The notes beneath the pieces are model-generated. The model was given only the letters and a program-made list of their open reading frames with translations, did no database searches and was not told where the DNA came from. A stretch of DNA of 64,000 nt, from positions 3,049,001-3,113,000 of the forward strand of contig JAWUZG010000070.1 of assembly GCA_036785705.1 (NCBI GenBank). Direction: 5' to 3'. The first letter of the stretch is position 1. Each line of letters starts with the position of its first letter. Shown piece after piece: positions 12,901 to 23,034 of this stretch. This stretch comes from Acanthornis magna. Lineage: Eukaryota; Chordata; Aves; Passeriformes; Acanthizidae. The translations under genes and the position numbers were made by a program.

Positions 12901-15544
12901 ATAGAAGATCATGCTGGTAAAGACTTCAGGGCAGGATTGGGGGTTATATTTTTATTTTTTTGTCCTAGAAATAAATGATTTAACTACTAAACTGAGGCAG
13001 GCTTCTGGCTTTTGGATGTAATTTAGTTTGAGGTTGTGTTAAACATGTTAGTAGATCAACCATTTTCCTTCTTTGCCAACCTGCTTAGCAGAAACCAGGG
13101 AAGGCAGATCAGCTCAGTGTCGACTTGGTATATTTGACGCGTCACATACTGAGTCATTAACTACCAGCTGCATTATCTGGGTATGGATTTTATTTCTTAG
13201 GACTGTGTTTGTTCTCCAATCCATCAGCATATAGCAGGATATGTTACATGTCTCATTGTAAAAACAAGTAACTTGGCAAATTGGTGCATGAGGTGTTCTC
13301 ATTTCTTTGCACAAATCTGCTTGGTCATAGAGAAGTCAGGACTTCCATCTTCCTGGAAGACTTCCAAACCAGTTGTTCCGTAATCCCCTCTGAGTTCTGT
13401 TGGGATGTGCAGAGGAGGAGCTGTACAGGGTGAGGCTAGGCCTGGCAAAGTTGGCTGCTGAGGATGAATTCTCTGGAGCATGTGAGTTGCTCCCAGCTAA
13501 CAGATACCACTTTACTATGTTTAAGCAGAATACAGAGATCAGCCCTGGGCCTAAACTGCCGTCTTCAACGAGGCACAGATTTGCCTGTTCATAGTATGAA
13601 AAGGCTCAGTAGCAAATTTTGGGTTATCAGGTAAACTAAAGGTATACACAAAAAATCACAGACAGTTGCTGCTCATCCATAAGCTGCTCCGAGGCATTCT
13701 CTCTTCCTCTCTTTATGTTTGTATATCTGTCTGTATCCAGAGTAAGAACATCTTGCACAGAGGTGTACACCTGGAAGTGTTAGAGCCAGCTTAGACCAAG
13801 CTCACCAACAAGCAGTGTTGATTTTAAAGGCACACTGGAGATTCCCATGACCACGGGGGTCCTGCCCCTTGTTTAGCAGCCTGGTGGTCTGAGGCATCGG
13901 GGTCAGAGTGCGTCTCTGGGGCTGTGTGTCTATTGTCTGCCCTTCCAGCTCGGGCTGGAGAGAAGGATAATGGAGTCTCAACAGCCCCCACTGCCGAGGC
14001 CTCGCCACTGGCCGCGCCTGATCATGAATTATCCCAGGGAGCTGCTGATGCTGGGGGGCCACCCAGGAACAAGGAAGAGAGGCCTTTCCCTTGGAACAAG
14101 GGTACCGGGAACAGCATTTGGGTTGAGCCAGCTGGGGCAGCAGGGTTAACACCCTTGATCTTCCTTTGTTGGAAGTTGTGGTATTTTTGGCAAGTGGAAA
14201 GCCAGGGCTGGGAATTCCTGCATTTCCCTGGGGTTGACCAGGGTCCTGGCAGCAGGGACACCAGCCCCGGTGTATACAAGGTTGCCAGTAATTTTTATCA
14301 GGAAGGTAGGAGCTCTTCCGCTGCCACAGGTACATATCTCACGGATGGTGGGAAACACAGCCTGGCAGGACACAGGAAGATGGAGGGCATGGAGAGAAGC
14401 AATCAGAGAGATTTCTCTCTTTGATATGCCTGTTGTCGTGGAGACCAGGAAAATATTTTGCTGTTGTTCTTGTGAGTTGCTGCAGTCATCCATTCCTGTT
14501 TTCCTTTGGAAGCTGGTGAATCTACAGCTGGGTACAGCTGGAGAAGAGAACAGAACAGGGTGGATTGTTGGCTGCCAAATAAGGGGCTGCTTGAGGAAAT
14601 TGCAAAGCCATATATTGCTTACAGAAAGAGATGATATGCCCTCTTCTACCACTGATCTCAAGTCCTTATTACAGTCTGAAAACAGGGCTGCAGACAGAAA
14701 GTAGTTTTTAGCTATAGATATTTAAGGTAGCACCAGTTCAGTCACTCTGGCTGCAGTATCCTCATATTGCCCTGTTCTGCCCCCAGTAGAGTGGTCTTTT
14801 GGGCTTTTAAACTGTGTGTAAGCTGTTCACAGCTCAGTGGAGGCTCCTTCTGAGGACAGGTTTCTCTTGCCAGCCACCACGAGGGATACCTGTACCTTGT
14901 GAACCTGTTGTTTCTGGCTGCTGTGCTTTGCAGGAGAGCAGGCTGAGGGGGTTCTGCTCACTGCATGGAACAGCAGGTTAAACTCACACTGAATCTCCTA
15001 CAGAGGCTGGCAGACTTGCATTGACCATGTGCCTTCTTGCCCAGGTACACGAGAGGCAGCAGCATTCCTGTTGCTGCCTTTGCAGATCCCAGTTCTGGGA
15101 AAGCTCAGCAGGATATTCATGCTCTCTGGTATTTCCTGTGGCTTTATGCTGAGCCACTGCTTTCTGAGCAGCTGCCTAACATGCTGCTGGCATGGTGGGG
15201 GTTAACTGGGACATCACCTGCTGGTCCCACTAATTGTGCTCATTTGCTGTGCTGTGCCTTCCAGCACCATTTGAGAAACTCGAGGATGTGAAAAAGATGG
15301 AGCGAAACCAATGCAAAGTGGGCTTGAAGTGGCTGCTCTCCTAAATGTCAGCTGCCCAACTAAATATAACCCAAGAGTAGAATTTATGCTTTGCACTCCT
15401 TCGCTTTTTATTGTGGGGAGAAAAAAGCCAGGAGCTCAACGGGCTGTAACTTTAATAGGTCATTCCAGCCAGTGCTTACCTTTACAAAATCCTGCTAATG
15501 CTGGGAAGAATACAGTGATCAAAAGCAGTGATGAGATTTTTTAG
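9906..15544. other. Unique non-coding DNA with scattered conserved-looking patches
   Basis: No gene is supported. Patches that read like conserved elements occur near 12300-12380, 12630-12960 (runs of ATTATTATC and TAATTTAATC type) and 13110-13290 (TTGACGCGTCACATACTGAGTCATTAAC words, including AP-1-like TGAGTCA). Overlapping frames at 13.8-14.7 kb on both strands have no recognisable domains. The only simple repeat of note is a (CT)8 tract. Confidence 0.5.
11648..11663 (+). repeat. (CT)8 microsatellite
   Basis: Sixteen bases of uninterrupted CT dinucleotide. Confidence 0.9.
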
Positions 15545-15730
15545 CAGCATTAACCGTCATGACCTAGCAAAATGAAAGAAAATGGTTTAACAGAACTGTC
15601 AGATCCAATATAGCTAATAAAGGCATGGATAAATGTTTATTACATACCGGAGACAGATCATTTCTGTACAGAAATTGAGGATGACCTTTACTGATAACTC
15701 TTATCTGCCTGATATCCTGAATAAGAAGAA
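15545..15730. other. Candidate conserved element centred on a 16-bp palindrome
   Basis: A/T-rich unique sequence with ATTTCTGTACAGAAAT at 15660-15675, a perfect 16-base palindrome. It is followed within 40 bases by CTTATCTGCCTGATATC, containing a GATA-factor-type site. Upstream are CTAATAAAGGCATGGATAAATG words. There is no protein frame and no transposon similarity. This resembles a developmental enhancer core; the palindrome could bind a homodimer. Conservation is untested. Confidence 0.4.
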
Positions 15731-16589
15731 AGAGAGGGGGAGAGAGGGCTGCGCTATTGCTGGTGTTTATGAAAGGTGGAGAAAAATTACAATTTGCAGA
15801 TGATGGTTTTTAGACAAGGGCTCTTGGTAAAATAAAGATATGGAACTGTTCATTCTGTGCGAGGGACTCCAGGCTCTGACCTGGCTGCATCAAATGTAAT
15901 GAGTGTGTCTAAATGGGGCACTTTTAGGGAGACTTGATTTTCATACATTTTATGTATATGCATACACACATTCTTGTCCTTTTGTGAGTCCATGTTTAGG
16001 GCAGTGCTCGAGTAACGCTGCCCTGAGCCACCTTCCCTCCAGCTGGGTTTCTATGCTGAGCACCAGTAGCTGAAAGCAGACTTCCAAAGGAGGCCACTTC
16101 CCAAAAACTCCCGGGGAGACTCAATGGGCAGACCTCTGCAAGAAAATGGGAAACGGAAGCCATTTATTTTGAACAGTAAATAGCATCTAAGCTTCTGGAG
16201 GCAAACTGCCTTCTCTGTCCCCATTCCATACAAAGCAGCACTTGAGGATTTGAAACACAGGTAATTGCCAGAGCTGAACCTGTCAAGTGAGGCTGCAGAA
16301 GTCCCACCTGACCTGACAGCCAGGTAAACATGGGAGTAGAGGAGCAGACAGGTCAGCAGGCTGCCTGAAGCACCAGGAGTGGGCTAGCAGAGTTCTGCTG
16401 TCATGCAATCAAAGAACAAGTTAAATGCAGACTTTTCCCCCCTCAGCCTAGAGTTTAAGCCCCAAAACCCTTGCTTTCCTGATGTTCTCAGTATGATGTA
16501 GAATTGATATGCTGAAAACACAGTTGTAGCCAGGAGGGTGAGCCTCTTTCAGAAGTGAAACATCACCAGCTACCTGTCAAACAACTGCC

Positions 16590-16775
16590 TGGAATGAGAT
16601 GTGAGTGAAATCGGAATCAGGCCTACTACATGCAGTTAATCATAAATAATGCTGTCTTGGTAATGATTGCAATTAGTTATGAACTTCAGTCATTTCCACC
16701 GTTTCCATGTTGGCCAATTATGCTGCAGAATTACCAAGTAACCCATAGCACATTAACTCTCTGTACTGCCATTGT
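16590..16775. other. Candidate conserved element rich in homeodomain-type sites
   Basis: At 16636-16685 there is a close series of TAAT or ATTA cores: GTTAATCATAAATAATG, then TAATGATTGCAATTAG. A CCAAT-type word (GGCCAATTATGC) follows at about 16710. The stretch is unique, CpG-poor and has no plausible protein frame. Clusters like this are typical of conserved developmental enhancers, but that is inference from motif density alone. Confidence 0.35.
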
Positions 16776-18314
16776 GGGGAGGGCTCAGGTCACCGGCTCC
16801 TCGCAGGATGAATTAGCACAGCTCCCCCTGCACAATGGTGCTGGGCTGATTTACAGGGCTGGAAGCTGCCCCTTTGTCTGCTGTGGGTGTAGCAGCAGCA
16901 CGCTGGAATCGCAACTGCTTTGCAAGGGAAACTTACCCAGCCTTACAGGAACAGTGGGAAGTGTGTCTTCTCTGGCTGTGCAGGTGACTTATTAGATGCT
17001 GCCAATAATTCTTAGGTCTAGGGGTGGTTCAACAATAAGCTGAAATCAGACTTTAAATAGTGTAATTTGAAACTGGGAGGAGAAACACAATTAATGGGCT
17101 CACCTCACTCTAAGCATAAAAGATAAGCAAGTTCTTAAACTAGTGCTGATGAGCAGCTTAAATGTTCCATAGGCACCTGCCTTACAGCTGATTAGAATGC
17201 CTTTTGGTTTGGTTAGAAGAGGTGTGTAGGACTGCTGTCTTCTGAGGGCAGGAGTGCTTCTTTTACTGTGGGGTATCACCTGGCTGTAAGCCTCGGCCAA
17301 AGAAGGCATGACAGTGTTTTCCTGCTCTTACAGTCTTTGCCTTGATGCTCTGTGTCTGACGCTTGGTTTCTTCAGAGAACAACTGACTTGGCTTTTTATG
17401 TGAACTTTTGTTCATCGAGTTATATGGGAAATACTATCCTTGTCTGCTGAAAAGCATTTCTGTGTTGGTAACCATAAAATCCATGGCAGCTGAAGTGTTT
17501 GACTACTTTGAAGCTTCCAGACCAGGTCCACAGTCACACTGTATTATTTTGGGTGAGAACAGCACTCTAAAGGCTCTCTTTCCTGAGATCTCAAGCTCCA
17601 AGCTCTGTTTCTCTCCCTGAAATAAATGAGTTGGCAGTCTCAGTGTTTTTGCCATGCCCATGGATGCTAAGCGTGTAGTTAGAAGATCTCGTACCTGGTT
17701 CTGGGCTCTGTGGTTTCAGAAGGAATCACTTTAAAGCAGAAATTCTAGGGGAAATTAGTTACAGTTTAAAAACAGAATATTTTGTCAAAATCAAATTTAT
17801 TTCAATGAGGAACAATCACTCTAATGGCTGAGAAGAATGCAAAGATTCAATGAGGTATGAATAGCTGTAAGATGGTACAATTACCACCTCAGAAACAATA
17901 TATTTGTAAAGTTAATTCCTCTTGAACATGAACAATCTCCTTACACTTGACCCCTCTCTATTGCCTCTTCCATGCTTGAACTCTCCTTGAACTTTGTAGA
18001 TCCATCTTGAGAGTATGATATGGCCATCTCTTTTGCATCTGGTTATTTTAGCTCCAATTTGCAGCCCTAAAATGGCAATTATGGTGATATATTGCTCAAG
18101 TCACCCGACATGGATGAGTATCGGGATCAGTGCGTTTATGCACAGGAGTAGTGAATGGAGACTACAGCTATGATTTTAAATGACTTGATTAATTCTGAAA
18201 CAACACTTCAGAGTCCATTACATCCAGCAGGTGTTGGGGTTCAGGCTGCACTCCCATTGCATATTCAGGCTGCCTTCCCTCAAACAGCACAAGCATGTCA
18301 TCTTTATTGCCCCC

Positions 18315-18333
18315 TTTTTTTTTTTTTTTTTTT
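18315..18333 (+). repeat. T19 homopolymer
   Basis: Nineteen consecutive T after a C4 run. No adjacent retroposon body is recognisable on the minus strand. Confidence 0.85.
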
Positions 18334-19300
18334 GGTGTCCAGCATTCCTTTCCTCCCCCTTGCTCCTCCTTTCAGACATTCCCTGACTTTTACAGCAGGA
18401 CAGGAGGGGCAGGCTTGGGATAAAAGTGTCCCTGCTGAGGCTGCTGGTCTCTGTCAGTCTGTCCCTCGTCCCATGGGCAGTACTGCTGGGAGGGAGAAAA
18501 CGAGAGCAAACCACAGAAATCATCTCAGCTTCAGGGCTGACTGGATCCGGATAAAGCAGGGAGCACCGTGCTGAAAACTCTTGCCATACATCACTCTGTA
18601 GGGACAGCCTTTTGTAAGGATCAGTTGTCATGGGGCTTTATTATGTGCTTGTTGCCTTTATTGGAGTCTTTGTGGCCTGATCCCGATGCGCTCTGTGTCT
18701 TGTTTCAGCCAGAATAATTGCTGCAGTTTGGGGAGTTCAGCCCAGCAGAGCCGCGGGCTTCAACACAGAAAGAAGACTCTATTCAGGGAGAGCACTGGAA
18801 TAACTGCTCTGTGGCCAGGGTGCTCCTTCCCATGAATAAGGGGACAAAAGTCTGGGGCTAATGAGAAGCACGGTGTTGGAGTGTTTGTTTTAAAGACAGT
18901 GGCTCATTCTGCAGGCTGTGCTCTGGAGGCAAGGGAAATTCTGTCTGAGGTCAGGAGTCTCCCAAAGGAAGGGGGTCCTGTTTGCCCTGAATCTGTAACT
19001 CTTCCCAGCAGAGGTGACGGTGCATGAACCTGCTCTGGAGTCCATGGAAATCAGTGGGAGCCTGTCTGCGTCATGGAATGTGCCATAATAGGACAAGCAC
19101 AATGCTTGGCTGAAGTGTATGGGAGGATCTACTTGGAGACGTTCATGGGGGAGGGATGGGGTGCAGGGCTTGCCCTAAGGCTCTGTTGGAAAGCATTCCC
19201 GGCTCAGAGCCACTGAGGGAGTGGAGGTATGATGTGTACAGAGCTCTGGACAAAGTTGCTTCTCAGGGATCAGATGAGAATAGTCCCAGACATCGGAGGC

Positions 19301-19317
19301 GGGGGGGGGGGGGGGGG
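19301..19317 (+). repeat. G17 homopolymer
   Basis: Seventeen consecutive G, followed by TGTGGGGG. It could form a G-quadruplex, and its length may be unreliable in any assembly. Confidence 0.85.
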
Positions 19318-19416
19318 TGTGGGGGCAGATAAGAAGTAGTTCTCTACAGTAATTGGGGTTCAGACTTCTGTGAACTGACTATCAGGGAAATATCTGGCAT
19401 GGCTTGGAAATGCAAA

Positions 19417-19454
19417 GGGTTGGGTTTGGAGGGCTGTGGGTTTTGGGTTTCGGG
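19417..19454 (+). other. Potential G-quadruplex motif
   Basis: Six GGG tracts (19417-19419, 19422-19424, 19431-19433, 19438-19440, 19445-19447, 19452-19454) with loops of 2 to 6 bases, mostly T-rich, satisfy the G3-loop-G3 rule. The last part, GGGTTTTGGGTTTCGGG, looks telomere-like but is not a TTAGGG array. Confidence 0.6.
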
Positions 19455-19884
19455 TTTCATGGCTTTGGAAAAATACCTAGCTTTTTCTATCTTCTTTTTC
19501 CCCGGATGCTTCACCAGACTTGTATTTCATTTTTAGGGTAGATGGAAAATAGTGTGCCAGCCAGCAGCAGAGGTGACTGACAAGACTCTCTGCCCAGAGC
19601 CTGCTCTGTGCAGGGAAAACCATTCCTTTGGAAGCTGTTCCTGACCGGGAGGTGTTTCTGTGCAGTCTTGCTGCTCTGCACAGCCGCCTCTTCTCCCACC
19701 CATGCCAGCGAGGAGGCTCCTGCACAGGGGCTCAGGCAACTGCAAACATCCACTGCAACACCCAAACCAGTGGTTATTTATATTCCAAATCCCGTTTCTC
19801 AGCACTGTCAATTTTTCCCTTACAGGGAAATGAAAAGACAGTTATAGGGACTTTTGGTGACATCCCCCCTGTTTAATGAAGCTT

Positions 19885-20030
19885 GGAGTTATGGGCAAGT
19901 GACTCGGAGTGCCGTTATTATCTGCATGAGCGGGCGAGGCCGAGGGTCCAGCAATGTGCACAGAGCTCCCACAAATGTGCACATTGATCATGGCTAATCA
20001 GAGCGCCTGGGTCAGGGGGGCTGCAGAGAT
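19885..20030. other. Candidate conserved element
   Basis: Unique sequence with clustered CpG (GAGTGCCGTTATTATC, GAGCGGGCGAGGCCGAGG) followed by ACAAATGTGCACATTGATCATGG. The second part contains the palindrome ATGTGCACAT and a TGATCA core. This mix of retained CpG and A/T-rich binding words differs from both flanks. There is no open frame of interest. The call rests on composition only. Confidence 0.3.
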
Positions 20031-22119
20031 GGAGAGTGCTGAAAAAGCTGACAAATGAAGCAGCAGAGCTTGGGGTTAATGTGATATTCAAACAGAATGA
20101 GCTATTCAGTTTCTTAGGAGCTTGTCACTTTTCCTTTCCTCTGGGGAGATAGGGGGAGTGTGAGAGTGCATGAGAGCAGTGTCCTAATTGGGGGGGCAGG
20201 AGGAAGTCCTTCAAGTGGTTCTAAAGAGCAGAAGGGAGAGGCATGGGGGAATGCAATTCTCCTGTGTCTTTCTCACTTTGCCAGTGCTTTGCACTCTAAA
20301 AGAGTAGAACACTTTTTGGTTGGTTTTTTCAAAAGGTTGTTCTGCTTTGGAACCTTTGTCATTTCTGCAGCCAACACACTGATCTGTTACTCTGCAAAAA
20401 AACCTGCTCAGTCTGGATTGCAGCTAAAGAGGAGATGTTTGGGGTGCTTCTTAGGCCAGAGCTGTGCTCTCCCCAGGGCTAAGTTCAGCACTGTAAGAGG
20501 TGAGGAGCTGTGTGGGTTGGTTGGTTGTTTTTAAAGAACCACTTCATTGAAGGTTGCAGGCAAAACATACATGTCAGAAGCAGCATTATTGCCTTACTTG
20601 GGCTTCTCATGACTTTCTGGTTTCTTAATAATAAATGCCTCACCCGAGGACTTCTGTTAAAAATTCCCTGTATTTCCAATGCTTTGCATGCTGGGTGCCC
20701 GGCTGGTAATGCACAACAATTGTACTTTAGGTGGCATGAATGGAATCTGCCAGCTCCTGTGTGGAACTGAACAGACCAGAGCAGACCGCAGGTTTGGGGG
20801 TTCACTCCTGTCACCCCTGTGGGGCAGCAGGGGGACTGGAGGTCCCTGCTGTCAGCTCTGGGCTCTCACCAGAGGAGTGGTTGGGTCACAGCACGGTTGG
20901 GGCTGGTGTACTCTAAAGAACGTAGCACCTTATGCTCCAGGGAGCTCTTAGCAAGAGCCTGCCTGGAGAGATTTATTTGGTGCTCTCTAGGTTAGAGGGA
21001 CATAACGCTCTGAGGAGTGAGAGCGGTTTGAGGAATGCAGGGTCAGAGCTCCTGGAAGACCTTTGCTGATGCAGTAATCCTGTGGGCACTCAGTGCTGAG
21101 CTCAGCTTCTGGGAGGGGACTGCACCAGGAGAGCAGGAGATCCTGGGCAGTGCAGCAAAGCTTCCCAGAGATGGTGCAGCAAAGGACCACGTGCTTGCCT
21201 TTGATAACTTTGACAACCCTTCTCTGCGCAGCTGTTGATCAGGAAATCATCCTTTAAAAATTAATCAAATTTTGCTTTTTTAGTGGAGTTTTGTGCCTCT
21301 CAAATAACTTGGATTTCTCATGTTTTATTTTGTTTCTCCCCACTCTGTTTCCTGTGCATTTTCTTCTTCTTGGAAAATCTGGAAGTTTTTTTTCCTCACT
21401 TACCGTTACTTCAGCATTTACGGGGGGCTCTGAAATGGTTTTGCTGTTCCATCCCAGATGCAAATAACTCTGAGTCCCCCAGCAGGACATTTCAGGGCTT
21501 GATCAGGAGAGTGTGTGGGGTTGGCAAGAGGAAACCTGTGTTATACCATCACTGCAGGGAACAAGGGATTTCTCTTTTCAGGCTGCTCCTTGGAATAGTA
21601 TCACGATGAAGTTGGAAGGACAAGGGCAGAGTGAGAGGAGGAGAGGAAGCACATGGCTGTTTCCCTGGTATTTTGGAGTGCATGACAGCTCTAGTTCAAC
21701 AGCAGCAAGAGCAGCCTGGTAATGTCACCAGGCTGGAGGCTGCAGCCTCTAAAGTTTGGAACAGCACAGCTTACATACAGGAATGTGTAAGAGCGACAAC
21801 TAATAACATAGCAAAGCCCTGGATTTCTTTTTCCCCATACACTGCAAAAAGCACGACAGATGGAAGGAAAACCTTGGGGAAACAGTCACGGAGGCAGGGC
21901 TCAGGACATGGGAATTCAGCTCTCTTCCACTGGGGTGGTACAAGACCTGGGATAAGCAGATGATCTGCTTCTCCTTTGTTTTGCAGATCATTTCAAGATG
22001 GTTTTTTTCTCCTGTCTGTTTTGACTCTCAGTTCTTCGGGGCTGGCACGGTTTCATATTACCTCCCTTTCAGAGAGGGGCTTTCTTCCAGCATGAACCTG
22101 TCCTGAAGTACAGAAGAAC

Positions 22120-22620
22120 AATACTGACTATTTGTTAATGCCGACAGCAGAATTGTTTAATCTTGCCCTACTCTAACCAGTCGTGCTGCCTGCCGTGTGA
22201 GGTACTTGGCAACATTCTTCTAAAACGAGCTCTCTCTCCTCATCAAGCTTCTGTCTCGGAGATGCATGTGAAGCATTTCAGTTTATTCACCCTTTAATCA
22301 GATGCCTGACCTGTTCTGAACAGTGCTCAGCTTATGACCTCTTCCCAATAAACAAGTTTCAAACAAGCTGCCACATCAGATTTTGTGCAGGAACGACTGT
22401 GAGACAGCAAGGAGAGCTGATCATGCCAAATAGCGCTCTTTGGGCCAGACCTCTCTCTCCTTCCCTGAAGGAATTAATTTACATTTTTGGAAAAGCACGA
22501 CGATCTCACTGAAAAGAAATTATATAATTTCTCCAGCAACGAGAGATCTGCTGTTCTGTGAGGAATGGAGTGTATTTAATTAGGCAAAATATTCCCAGTG
22601 TGTTGTCCTGGAATGAACAC
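22120..22620. other. Candidate conserved non-coding stretch
   Basis: About 500 bases of non-repetitive, A/T-balanced sequence with words such as CCCTTTAATCAGATG, CCCAATAAACAAG, GAAATTATATAATTTC (an exact 16-base palindrome near 22517) and GTATTTAATTAGGC. It has isolated CpG and no open frame. It reads like a block of enhancer-type conserved DNA; this is inference from texture only. Confidence 0.3.
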
Positions 22621-22929
22621 TGTCCAGGGCACTTGGTTCTGCTGGAGTTATGTGTGATTTCAGATGTGAAGGAAACAGCACAATCACCTAGGCTGCAGGT
22701 CCTTTGGACAAGGAGTGTGTCAACAGCTCCCTGATACTCTGCCAGGGCTGTAGGCTGGAGTCTCAGAATGAGGCAGCGTGCCAGTCATGTTGAGCTGCTC
22801 AGTAGCTTGGAGCTGGGTCTTCATGTTGAAAGGTCTTGGAGTTGAAATTATTTTGGTTTGGGTTTCTTTTTTCTCTCCTTTGTTCCTTTGGTCACAATAA
22901 TCAGTGGAACTGAAAGAGTGAGGAGAATG

Positions 22930-22933
<4 letters not shown>

Positions 22934-22962
<29 letters not shown>
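22934..22962 (+). repeat. T29 homopolymer
   Basis: Twenty-nine consecutive T, among the longest uninterrupted homopolymers in the window. The minus-strand sequence that would precede such an A tail is not a recognisable retroposon. Confidence 0.85.
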
Positions 22963-23007
22963 GGTTAATGCAGTCATTTTGACCAAAACTATTACCATGT
23001 TTGCTGG

Positions 23008-23034
23008 CAGCTTCAACAAGAGATGTTGAAGCTG
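23008..23034. other. Perfect 11-bp-arm hairpin
   Basis: CAGCTTCAACA (23008-23018), loop AGAGA, then TGTTGAAGCTG (23024-23034), with every arm base paired. It lies 46 bases right of the T29 run. It is too short for a microRNA precursor by itself, and no extended pairing is visible outside the arms. Confidence 0.6.

Larger units (their letters stand above)
16776..19884. other. Unique non-coding DNA with homopolymer and G-rich tracts
   Basis: No supportable gene. It contains a T19 run, a G17 run and a six-tract G-rich motif, all listed separately. 17.7-18.1 kb is A/T-rich and featureless. Confidence 0.55.

Noticed and set aside
13802..14704. Frames of 156-177 codons on both strands
   Set aside because: They overlap antisense to one another, have no recognisable motifs, and their predicted proteins look like translated non-coding sequence.
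22934..22962. T29 as the poly(A) tail of a minus-strand retroposed gene or SINE
   Set aside because: The sequence on the right, which would be the body, has no SINE promoter boxes, no reading frame and no visible target duplication.
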